A stretch of DNA of 64,000 nucleotides. It comes from a bacterium. GTDB lineage: Bacteria > Myxococcota_A > UBA9160 > UBA4427. Where the stretch lies: assembly GCA_024742285.1 (NCBI GenBank), contig JANSYR010000011.1, positions 124,001 to 188,000 of the forward strand, written 5' to 3'. The translations under genes were made by a program, and so were the position numbers. Of the stretch, positions 34,316-42,504 are shown one piece after another; within the stretch, counting starts at the first letter, position 1; each line of letters starts with the position of its first letter. The notes below the pieces were generated by a model that worked only from the letters and a program-made list of their open reading frames with translations, searched no databases and was not told the DNA's origin.

Positions 34316-36454
34316 TCAGGGCCGTTCGGCGAAGCGTCGACCGACTTCTTCGAGCGTCGAGAAGTGAACGCCCTCGAGGCGCTTGGCGTACTCGATGAAT
34401 TCCCGCAGTCCGTCGACGTTCGCGTCGCTGTGTCCGATGATCCAGGGGTGGAGCACGAGGACCATCACCCCGCGTTGCTCGTGGATCTCGTCGAGCGTCC
34501 GCTTCCAGATGTTCGAGAGGTAGCTCGGGTCGACTCCGTCGGGAGAGCGATGCAGCCGACCTCCGACGATGTCACCGTTGTAGCCCGTCCAATCCGATGG
34601 GTACGCGAAGGGGATCTCGATCAGCGAGTCTTCGCCTTCGACGATCTCGTAGGGGTAGGGAAAGGCATCGACCGACAGATCCGCGAGGTGGCTCGGCGGG
34701 GTGATGCCTCTCGACCGCGCATAGCGCGAGACCGTGGCGATCGAGCTGTCGACGTGGAGCCCGTACTCGCCCCCGGAACTGCTCGGGCGGCCGCGTAGCC
34801 AGTCGAGGGTCTCGACGATCGAGCCGTCGAAGGAACGGTGGCCATCGCAGTAGGGCGCCCGGAACGACGCCACGGATCGGCCGAAGAGTCGCACCAGATC
34901 CTCCTGTTGGGACTCGACTTCGTCGCGCTGCGTCGCGCTGTCCGTCGCGTTCAGGAGCGGGTCGTGTCGCGACCAGCCGGGGCGGAGGAAGCCGACGCGA
35001 CCCATGTGACTCCTGGTGTGGTTTCCGATGTCGTGATTCCGGAGGCAACGCATCCAGTCCGGATCGCGCTCCGCGCCGCCGGAGCCGGCGCCGTCGAGCA
35101 TGAAGGACGCGTCGATGCCCTGTTCGACGAGCAGGTCGTGGAGCGCGCAGGTCTGGTAGGCGAAGCCCTCGGTGTCGAAGGAGAGCACGACGACGGCCTG
35201 GGCTTCGGGGGCGAACCACGTGTCGACCGGGCGGGGAGTGCGCGCGCCTTCGAGGTGGGCCGAAGTGAGGCGACGCATCTCTGCGTACTCGGGGTGCAAA
35301 GACGAGAGCGTCTCGTGCATGTGGAAGAGATAGTAGCCGGCGCCGGCGCTTCCCCGGACGGACCAGCCGGAGCGGAACGCGAATCCGCGCGGCGCAGCGA
35401 AGTGGTAGAGCCAGTGCGCGTAGTGCCCGCGGTTCGCCCGCCCGCCGATCGCGTACGTCTCGTCGGGGGACCAGTCCTCCGGGACCGCCCGCCACCAGAA
35501 GGTCTGCGTGTAGTACCCGCCGTCGGGCCAGGGCCATCCCTCGACGAAGTCCGGACGCGTCTTCCAGTTCTCCGGAACGGCGTACTCCCAGAAGTAGTGT
35601 GCGTAGTGGCCGACGTCGTCTCCGTCGACGCGGTAGTAGTCCTGGCCGAGCGCCGTGACCTCGTCGTCGTAGCTCTTCCAGTTCTCGGGGATCGCGCGAA
35701 GCCAGAGCGTCTGCTCGTAGTAGCCGCCGCGACGATCGGGCCAACCCATGAAGGCATCTCTCGAGGCCCAGGCGTCGGGCACGGCGAGGCCCCACAGGAA
35801 GAATCGGTAGTACCCGAGCCGGTCCCTGGATCCGAGCTTCCAATCGCGCTTCGCCCAGTTCTTCGCGACGGCGCCGCGCCAGAACCACCACTGGTAGTAG
35901 GAAAGGCCGCTCACGTCTCCGCTCGGCCCCCAGGCAGGACCCCAACCATCGGGCACGGCCTCCAGCCAGAACGTCTGCGTGTAGTAGCCCCCTTCGGGCA
36001 GATACCAGCCGGGCATCGCCGAGGTCCACGCCCAGTTCTCCGGTACCGCATGGAGCCAGAGCGTCTGCGTGAAGTAGCCGCCGCCGTCGGGCTGGTACCA
36101 GCCTTCCATGGCCGGGACCGGGCTCCAGTTCTCGGGGACCGCGCGCTGCCAGAACGCGTTCCTCACGGAGACGGCACAGCTACCGGGAATCTCGCGCGGC
36201 ACGATCTGGTTCCAGAACCAATCCTGGTAGCGCGGCTCGCGGGCGACCTGATCCCACCACGCGCGATACTCGTCGGGGTTCTCCGCCGGGCTCAGGTTGC
36301 AGGCGAGATGGCCTTCGTTTTCCGGTTCCGGATAAGGGGTCGCAAAGGCGCGCTCGGCGGTCGCGAGCTGCGCGACGACGAGGAGGAGCGACAGGATCCA
36401 CACGGCGCGAAGAGGGCCGCGCGGACATCGAGGACTTCGATCGGGATCGGTCAT
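34316..36454 (-). CDS. Exported polysaccharide deacetylase with Trp-rich repeat region
   Basis: A 712-residue exported protein. The signal peptide ends near residue 38 (VWILSLLLVVAQLATAERAF). Residues about 60-360 hold nine units built around A-V-P-E-N-W (for example HAVPENW, EAVPDGW, GAVAKNW, RAIPENW, RAVPEDW), each preceded by an aromatic GGYYTQTFW-like strand. Residues about 420-712 form a NodB-type deacetylase: VVLSFDTEG (metal Asp), HDIGNHTRSH (HxxxH), FRAPYCDGH and LVLHPW. The start is the ATG after AAGGAG, not an upstream in-frame Met. It probably de-N-acetylates an exopolysaccharide at the cell surface. Confidence 0.87.
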   Translation of the reverse strand: MTDPDRSPRCPRGPLRAVWILSLLLVVAQLATAERAFATPYPEPENEGHLACNLSPAENPDEYRAWWDQVAREPRYQDWFWNQIVPREIPGSCAVSVRNAFWQRAVPENWSPVPAMEGWYQPDGGGYFTQTLWLHAVPENWAWTSAMPGWYLPEGGYYTQTFWLEAVPDGWGPAWGPSGDVSGLSYYQWWFWRGAVAKNWAKRDWKLGSRDRLGYYRFFLWGLAVPDAWASRDAFMGWPDRRGGYYEQTLWLRAIPENWKSYDDEVTALGQDYYRVDGDDVGHYAHYFWEYAVPENWKTRPDFVEGWPWPDGGYYTQTFWWRAVPEDWSPDETYAIGGRANRGHYAHWLYHFAAPRGFAFRSGWSVRGSAGAGYYLFHMHETLSSLHPEYAEMRRLTSAHLEGARTPRPVDTWFAPEAQAVVVLSFDTEGFAYQTCALHDLLVEQGIDASFMLDGAGSGGAERDPDWMRCLRNHDIGNHTRSHMGRVGFLRPGWSRHDPLLNATDSATQRDEVESQQEDLVRLFGRSVASFRAPYCDGHRSFDGSIVETLDWLRGRPSSSGGEYGLHVDSSIATVSRYARSRGITPPSHLADLSVDAFPYPYEIVEGEDSLIEIPFAYPSDWTGYNGDIVGGRLHRSPDGVDPSYLSNIWKRTLDEIHEQRGVMVLVLHPWIIGHSDANVDGLREFIEYAKRLEGVHFSTLEEVGRRFAERP

Positions 36455-36986
36455 GACGGGCAACTCCTTCGAGAGGACACCCGAAGCGTCGTCCGGTTCG
36501 GCGTGGCGCACCGTGAACCGCTTCACGCAAGCGCGAGGATCCGAGACCGGTCGGTGTCGCCCCACTCGGCGTCGCGCACCGAGCGGGGCGTCGGCGCTTC
36601 GTTGGGGCGACGGCGCACGCCCGCGCGCCGATCGGTCTCGAGGAGGCGTGGCAGGCCCATCGCGTGCACTCGGGCTACCTGGTGCTCGCCTCGTTCATGT
36701 CCTTCGTGCCGCCCTGCAACGGCGAGGATCAGCGCGCCTTCTCAGATGCGTTCCGCGATCGTGCGATCGAGGCGATGGACGACCTCGGGACGGCCGAGGC
36801 GATGCGCGAGGCGTTGGCCTGACGGCCAGGAGCCCCGTTCGTCCGCGAAGGAGAAGAGGAGCAAAGGAGCGAAGGCTCGTGGAATTCCGCGATGGGCGCG
36901 CATCCGCTCCTCTCGCCGTTCGGATATGTTCCACCCATCGGCTGTGGGTCGCTCCGCCACGAACCAACCCGCCCGAAGGAGACGTG
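36455..36986. other. Intergenic region with a possible gene remnant
   Basis: Divergent space between the deacetylase and oxidoreductase genes. On the plus strand one frame ending at 36822 gives LEEAWQAHRVHSGYLVLASF and AFSDAFRDRAIEAMDDLG, which is protein-like, but it lacks a good start and family match. It may be the 3' end of a decayed gene. Promoters for both flanking genes should lie here. Confidence 0.4.
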
Positions 36987-38039
36987 ATGCGTGCATGGCA
37001 AGTCGTACGAAACGGAAAACCGAGCGAGGCGCTCGAGCTCGTCGAGGTGCCGACGCCGGAACCCGGGCCGGGCGAGGTGCTCGTCGAGGCGCGCGCGAGC
37101 GTCTGCAACTACAATGAGGTCGACGGCTGTCACGGTCGCTACCTCACGATCGATCCGCCGCTGCCCTACACGCTCGGGATGGAGTGCGTGGGCGAGGTCG
37201 TCGCGGCAGGCCCCGGCGCCGAGTCGTGGATCGGCAAACGCGTGACGACGAGCGGCCAGGGCGGGATCGGAGCCCACGCGGAAGCCGTGATCGGAACGGC
37301 GGGAATGACCTTCGAGGCACCGGCCGGGCTCGACGATGCCGAGGCCGCCGCCTTCTTCTATCCCTTTCATCTCGCCCACCTCGGACTGCACGAGCGCGGG
37401 CGGCTGCGCGCAGGCGAGACCGTGCTCGTCCACGCGGCGGCCGGCGGCGTGGGTTCCGCGGCGGTGCAGCTCGCGAAGGCGGCGGGCGCGCGGGTGCTCG
37501 CGACCGTGGGAAGCGACGCCAAGTTCGACTTCGTGAAGAAACTCGGCGCGGACGTCGTGATCAACTACCGCGACGCGGCCTTCGACGAGGTCGTGCTCGC
37601 CGAGACGGGCGGCCGTGGCGTCGACGCCTGCTTCGACGGCGTCGGGGGCGACGTCATGATGCGCTCGCTGCGCTGTCTCGTCGAAGGAGGGCGTCATCTC
37701 GTCGTGGGCTTCGCCAGCGGGATCGAAGCCGAAGAGGTCCCGACGATCACCGGGCGAATGCTCTGCTTCGGAAACTTCGATCTCGTGGGCGTCATCCTCA
37801 CCTATGTCGACGCGCCACCGGGTGGCGTGCCCGGCGAGTTCGCTCCGGTTCCCGTTCCGCGCTTCAACCCGTGCTCGACGGAGACCGGTCGACGGATCCA
37901 GGGGCACCTGATCGAGCTGCTCGAAGCGGGCGCGATCCGTCCGACGATCGGAGCGCGCCACGCCTTCGAGTCGCTCCCGCAGGCACTCGAGGAGATGGAG
38001 GCGCGGACCACGATCGGACGCGTCATCATCGACCGCTAG
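36987..38039 (+). CDS. Quinone oxidoreductase-like (zeta-crystallin) MDR protein
   Basis: A 350-residue zinc-free medium-chain reductase: N-terminal MRAWQVVRNGKPSEALELVE, NADPH-binding VLVHAAAGGVGSAAVQLAKA, and GGRGVDACFDGVGGD. The alcohol-dehydrogenase zinc ligands are absent; CNYNEVDGCHG replaces the catalytic Cys loop. GAAGGAG precedes the ATG. Such enzymes reduce quinones, enones or acyl-CoA double bonds with NADPH. The isochorismatase-like gene follows 119 bases later. Confidence 0.92.
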   Translation: MRAWQVVRNGKPSEALELVEVPTPEPGPGEVLVEARASVCNYNEVDGCHGRYLTIDPPLPYTLGMECVGEVVAAGPGAESWIGKRVTTSGQGGIGAHAEAVIGTAGMTFEAPAGLDDAEAAAFFYPFHLAHLGLHERGRLRAGETVLVHAAAGGVGSAAVQLAKAAGARVLATVGSDAKFDFVKKLGADVVINYRDAAFDEVVLAETGGRGVDACFDGVGGDVMMRSLRCLVEGGRHLVVGFASGIEAEEVPTITGRMLCFGNFDLVGVILTYVDAPPGGVPGEFAPVPVPRFNPCSTETGRRIQGHLIELLEAGAIRPTIGARHAFESLPQALEEMEARTTIGRVIIDR

Positions 38040-38158
38040 GTGGCGAAGCTCGGCGGCCGCTACGTCGTGCCGAGAACGTAGGGAAAGTACCGACGCGCGC
38101 AGCGGAACCCGTCGCGAGAAGCGGGCGGCTCGAGCGACGGCCGAAGAAGGAGAAGCAC

Positions 38159-38779
38159 GTGACGATTCGTGAGCTCGTCGATCCGCGGCATACCGCCGTG
38201 CTCTGCATGGAAATGGAGCGTGGGGTGGTCGGCGATCTCGCGCGCTTCCCCGGGCCTCGGGAAGTCGTCGCCGACGAGGGGCTGGTGGAGCGCTGTGCCA
38301 CGCTCTTCGCCGGAGCGCGTCGTGCCGGGATCCGCGTGATCCACTGCACCGCCGCCTTTCGTCCGGACCGTGCCGGGAGCTACCGCAATATGCCCTTCGT
38401 GAGCGCGTTGATGGATGACCCGCTCCACATCCCGGTCGGATCGGACGCCGCCTCGCCGCTCGCCGAGTTGCTCGATCCCGCCGATCTCGTCTCGGAGCGA
38501 CTGCACGGTATCGCCCCTTTCGTGAACACGTCTCTCGTTCCCTATCTGACGAGCTTGGGGGTGCGCACGGTGATCGCGACGGGTGTGTCGCTCAATCGCG
38601 GGATCGTCGGCATGTCGATCGAAGCCGTCGACCACGGCTATTCGGTGGTGATCCCGACCGACGCGGTCGCCGGCTACCCGGCGGACTACGCGCGACTCGT
38701 GCTGAAGCACACGCTCGACGGCCTGACGACGCTGACCACCGTCGACGAGCTGGTCGACGTGTGGCGCGACGCGGACTGA
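38159..38779 (+). CDS. Isochorismatase-like hydrolase-fold protein
   Basis: A 206-residue protein of the isochorismatase/cysteine hydrolase superfamily. GTG start after AAGGAGAAGC. The usual catalytic Asp position (DxQ) reads CMEMERG, and the usual Cys position in TGxxTNxCV reads TGVSLNRGIVGM, so neither Asp nor Cys of the triad is evident. This variant, with VSLNxG, is familiar to me from catabolic clusters of actinobacteria and proteobacteria; function unknown. It probably belongs with the upstream oxidoreductase. Confidence 0.85.
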   Translation: MTIRELVDPRHTAVLCMEMERGVVGDLARFPGPREVVADEGLVERCATLFAGARRAGIRVIHCTAAFRPDRAGSYRNMPFVSALMDDPLHIPVGSDAASPLAELLDPADLVSERLHGIAPFVNTSLVPYLTSLGVRTVIATGVSLNRGIVGMSIEAVDHGYSVVIPTDAVAGYPADYARLVLKHTLDGLTTLTTVDELVDVWRDAD

Positions 38780-39083
38780 GTAGCCGTTCCGCTCGCGCTC
38801 GGCGCGTCGAGTCGCGACTTAGGCGACGTGCCCGGGGCGCGGAAAGAGCCGTTTCCTCACCATCCGCATCCCGCTCGCGGTGGCAAGCCCGTCGATCACG
38901 ACGGAGCCATTGGGAGTCTTCAGGACGAGACGACGGCTCAGATCTGCGATGGAGGGAACGCGGCGCGCGCACCGCGTGCGATCCGCACGTGGGCGCGTTG
39001 AAGCGACATGCGCGGTCTCATATAGTGCAGTTGCACTGTCGTGCGCGTCCTGAACGCGATCATCGGCGAGATAGGAGTGGACG
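38780..39083. other. Promoter region upstream of the fused dehydrogenase
   Basis: No gene recognised. It contains the perfect palindrome at 39024-39037. A divergent-looking inverted repeat (GTCGAGTCGCGACTTAGGCGAC) near 38806 may end the upstream transcript. Confidence 0.45.
39024..39037. promoter_or_regulatory. Palindromic operator candidate AGTGCA-GT-TGCACT
   Basis: A perfect 6-bp inverted repeat with a 2-base centre, 47 bases upstream of the fused acyl-CoA dehydrogenase start, overlapping a TATAGT that could be a -10 element. This size fits TetR-family or GntR-family operators. No second copy noticed in the window. Confidence 0.5.
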
Positions 39084-41318
39084 ATGAACCTCGACTTGAC
39101 CGCGGATCAAGAGCTGCTGCGCGACACGTTCGAAGGACTGCTCAGCGCCGAGTCGAGCGCCGATCGCGTCCGCGAGGCCGAAGAGAACGGCTTCGACGGG
39201 AAGCTCTGGTCCCGCCTGGTCGAGGTCGGCACGTTCGGACTCCGCGTCCCCGAAGCCGCCGGCGGAACCGGCATGAGCCTCTTCGACGCCGTGCTGGTCG
39301 CCGAGCAGGCGGGGCGCCACCTCGTCTCCGGACCGCTGGTCGAGTCGATCGTCGCCTGCGGCGGGCTCGCGGCCTTCGAGGACGAGGCGGCCCGGCGGGC
39401 CCTCGCGCATGCGATCGAGGGGGAGCGCGTCGTCAGCTTCGCGCCCGGCGCGAGCGACGACGGCCGGGTGCTCGTACCCGGAGGCGCGGTCGCCCGAAGC
39501 GTCGTCGGGCTCGACGGCGACGTGCTCGTCCTCCGCGAGCGCGCCGAATCACCGCCCCGGTCGCCGGACATCGGGACCGGTGCCTTCGCCGCATGGAACC
39601 TCTCCGCCGAGCGCGACGGATCCAGGACGGTTCTGGCCGAGGGCGAAGCGGCCCACGCGGCGTTCGAGCGGATGCGCGTCGAGTGGCGCTTGCTGACGGC
39701 GGCGGCGCTGGGGGGGCTTTCGCGCCGCTCGATCGAGATCGCCGCGGTCTACGCGACCGAGCGCATCCAGTTCGATCGCCCCATCGGCTCCTTCCAGGCC
39801 GTCGCGCACCCCCTCGCCGAGCTCATCACCGCGATCGACGGCGGTGCGGTCCTGGTCTGGCGCGCCGTGGACGCGATCGCTCGGGGCCTGCCGCAGGCCG
39901 CGGAGTGGAGCGCGCTCGCCTTCGGTTGGATGGCCGAGCACGCGCCGCGCGCGGCTCATCGCGCGCTCCATACGCACGGCGGCTACGGCCTGAGCGACGA
40001 GTACGACATCCAGCTCTTCCATCGCCGCTCCGTCGCCTGGTCCTACGCCGCGGGCGATCCGGGCGAGGCCTACGTCGACGCCGCCGACCATCGTTGGCGC
40101 GGGCGGACGGCGGCGCTTCCGGACGCCGGGGAGTGCTTCCTCGACTTCGCGCTGGGAGAGGAAGCCGAGCGCTTCCGGGACGAGGCGCGCGCCTTCTTCG
40201 ACGCCCACCCGGCGACCGAAGAGCAGAAGACGAACCAACACAACTTCGACGGCTTCGACCCCGACTTCCATCGGGCGATGGCGGAGGCCGGGCTGCTCTA
40301 CGTGTCGTGGCCCGAGGAGTACGGCGGACGCGGACTCGGGATGCTCGAGGCCACCGTGATGGGCGAGGAGAGCGAGCGGGCGCGTCGGTCGATCCACGCG
40401 AAGGCCGTGACCTCGATGGTCGGTCAGGTCGTGCTCGAGTTCGGCTCCGAGGCCCTCAAGCAGGAGGTGATTCCACGGATCCTCCGCGGCGAGGTGATCT
40501 GCAGCCTCGGCTTCACCGAGCCGGGCTCGGGATCGGACGTGGCCGCGGCGGTCACGCGGGCCCGCCAGGACGGCGAGGAGTGGATCGTCGACGGCCAGAA
40601 GATGTTCACGAGCGGCGCGAACATCGCGCAGTACGTGTTCCTCCTGACGCGCACGAATCCGGAGGTCCCGAAGCACAAGGGACTCACGATGTTCCTGGTC
40701 CCGCTCGACGCCCCGGGCGTCGACATCCAGGCCATCCACACGCTCTCCAACGAACGCACCAACGCGACCTACTACACCGAGGTGCGCATCCCCGACCGCT
40801 ACCGGATCGGTCCGGTGGACGGCGGCTGGGCCGTCCTCGGGCACGCCCTCCATCTCGAGCACGGATCGAACGGCGACGCGGGCTCGACCGGCGAGCTGCA
40901 CGACGTCGTCGAGGCGGCGGCGGAGTGGGCCGTGCGGCGCGTTCGAAACGGGGCGCCGGTGATCGAGAACGAGTCCTTTCGCGCGGTCCTCGGGCGGGCG
41001 CAGGCGGCGGTCGAGGTGACGGCCGCGCTCGGGCGGCGGCAGCTCTGGGTCGGGCTCAACGACCGGCCCGACGGTGGGGCGGGGCCGATGGTCGTCGCCT
41101 TCAAGAAGGACGCGTTCATCGACGTCTCGAGGCGCCTGCTGGCAGCCACGGCGCCGGACAGCGTCCTGGGACGCGGCGCGGAGGACGCGATCGCGGACGG
41201 CGCGATCGAGTTCGGCTACCGACTCGCCGCCGCGAACGCGATCTACGGCGGGACGGCCGAGATCCTGAAGAGCGTCGTCGCGCAGGCCACCCTCGGGATG
41301 CCCCGCAGCCGCGGCTAG
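39084..41318 (+). CDS. Fused double acyl-CoA dehydrogenase
   Basis: A 744-residue protein containing two acyl-CoA dehydrogenase domains. Residues about 1-345 resemble a beta-type subunit (MNLDLTADQELLRDTFEGLL, ERIQFDRPIGSFQAVAHPLA, LHTHGGYGLSDEYDIQLFHR). Residues about 350-744 are a complete alpha-type domain (RFRDEARAFFDAHP, SLGFTEPGSGSDVAAAVTRA, AIYGGTAEI). In steroid degraders these subunits are usually separate genes forming alpha2beta2 enzymes; here they are one chain, as in a minority of homologs. It would oxidise a CoA ester to the enoyl-CoA with FAD. Confidence 0.92.
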   Translation: MNLDLTADQELLRDTFEGLLSAESSADRVREAEENGFDGKLWSRLVEVGTFGLRVPEAAGGTGMSLFDAVLVAEQAGRHLVSGPLVESIVACGGLAAFEDEAARRALAHAIEGERVVSFAPGASDDGRVLVPGGAVARSVVGLDGDVLVLRERAESPPRSPDIGTGAFAAWNLSAERDGSRTVLAEGEAAHAAFERMRVEWRLLTAAALGGLSRRSIEIAAVYATERIQFDRPIGSFQAVAHPLAELITAIDGGAVLVWRAVDAIARGLPQAAEWSALAFGWMAEHAPRAAHRALHTHGGYGLSDEYDIQLFHRRSVAWSYAAGDPGEAYVDAADHRWRGRTAALPDAGECFLDFALGEEAERFRDEARAFFDAHPATEEQKTNQHNFDGFDPDFHRAMAEAGLLYVSWPEEYGGRGLGMLEATVMGEESERARRSIHAKAVTSMVGQVVLEFGSEALKQEVIPRILRGEVICSLGFTEPGSGSDVAAAVTRARQDGEEWIVDGQKMFTSGANIAQYVFLLTRTNPEVPKHKGLTMFLVPLDAPGVDIQAIHTLSNERTNATYYTEVRIPDRYRIGPVDGGWAVLGHALHLEHGSNGDAGSTGELHDVVEAAAEWAVRRVRNGAPVIENESFRAVLGRAQAAVEVTAALGRRQLWVGLNDRPDGGAGPMVVAFKKDAFIDVSRRLLAATAPDSVLGRGAEDAIADGAIEFGYRLAAANAIYGGTAEILKSVVAQATLGMPRSRG

Positions 41319-42502
41319 ATCCGGGCGGGAAGCGTCTTCCAGCCCCGGACGGTCGACGTCCGCGCCATCTGGGCGGCGTCGTGGTCGACCTCCCATTCGG
41401 GCCATCGTGCGAGCACCTCTTCGAGCGCGACGCAGCCTTCCAGACGCGCGAGGCTGGCGCCCAGGCAGAAGTGGATCCCGAGCCCGAAGCTCAGGTGGCG
41501 ATTGCGCTGTCGGTTCACGATCAGCTCGTCGGCCCGCTCGAACTCGCGCTCGTCGCGGTTCGCGGCGCCGTTCAGCAGGAGCAGGATGGAGCCCTCGCTG
41601 ATCCGGGTGCCGTGCCACTCGACGCCTTTCGTGACGTACCGCGCCTGCACGGGGGAGGGCGCCTCGAAGCGCAGGATCTCTTCGATCGCGTCCGACACCA
41701 GGCTCCGGTCCTCCGCGACGAGACGCCGCTGGTCGGGGAACCGGTCGAGCAGGTAGCCGGTCCATCCGATCAGCCGCGTGGTGGTCTCGTTGCCCGCGCC
41801 GGCGAGCAGCCCGATGTAGCTGAGCAGCTCCCCGTCGCGCAGGTTGCGCTCGACGCCGTCGTCGTCGACGAAGCGCGCCTGAAGGAGCTCCGTCATCAGG
41901 TCGTCGGAGGGGTTCTTGCGGCGCCACTCGATGTATTCGGCGAACGCGCCGGAGGGAAAGAGCGGGCCGCTTCCCAGACCCGACGAAGAGTCGTCGCCAC
42001 TCTCGAGGCTCAGCCCTTCGTCGATCGAGTCGCGGAGGGATTCCTGGTCCTCCTCGGGGATGCCGAGCAGCATCCCGATCACGCGCATCGGCATCTGGGA
42101 GCCGAGGTCGGCGATGAAGTCGAGCCGGTTGGACCCGACCAGCGGGTCGAGGGTCTGCGCGCAGTACGCGCGGATCTGCGGCTCGAGCTCGGCGATCCGG
42201 CGCGGCGTGAAGAGCCGCGCGAGGAGCGCGCGATGGGCGTCGTGCAGCGGCGGATCCTCGAAGAGGATCGAGCCGGGCGGGATCTCGACGCCGGAGCGGA
42301 TGAGCTCGAGGACGCTCCCGCGCGCCGAGCTGTACGTCTCCCAGTCGACGAGGCCTGCCGACACGTCTTCGTATCGGCTGAGCGCCCAGAAGTCGTACTC
42401 GTCGTTCCGGTAGAGCGGCGCCTCGTCGCGCAGGCGCTTCCACACCGGATGGGGGTTCGCGTCGATGTCGAAGTCGTAGGGGTCGTAGCGGAGTTCGGAC
42501 AT
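41315..42502 (-). CDS. Cytochrome P450
   Basis: A 395-residue class I P450. The I-helix is LLAGAGNETTTRLIGW, the ExxR is EEILR, and the heme loop is FGLGIHFCLGASLARLE. The start MSELRYDPYDFDIDANPHP lies 2 bases after the amidohydrolase stop; the frame is open upstream but overlaps that gene. Its 3' end overlaps the convergent fused dehydrogenase gene by 4 bases. Substrate unknown. Confidence 0.94.
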   Translation of the reverse strand: MSELRYDPYDFDIDANPHPVWKRLRDEAPLYRNDEYDFWALSRYEDVSAGLVDWETYSSARGSVLELIRSGVEIPPGSILFEDPPLHDAHRALLARLFTPRRIAELEPQIRAYCAQTLDPLVGSNRLDFIADLGSQMPMRVIGMLLGIPEEDQESLRDSIDEGLSLESGDDSSSGLGSGPLFPSGAFAEYIEWRRKNPSDDLMTELLQARFVDDDGVERNLRDGELLSYIGLLAGAGNETTTRLIGWTGYLLDRFPDQRRLVAEDRSLVSDAIEEILRFEAPSPVQARYVTKGVEWHGTRISEGSILLLLNGAANRDEREFERADELIVNRQRNRHLSFGLGIHFCLGASLARLEGCVALEEVLARWPEWEVDHDAAQMARTSTVRGWKTLPARI

Positions 42503-42504
42503 GT

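Noticed and set aside
36729-37961. Long minus-strand open frame opposite the quinone oxidoreductase gene
   Set aside because: Antisense to a clear enzyme gene; arises from high-GC codon bias. The product is His/Arg/Asp-rich with no domain.
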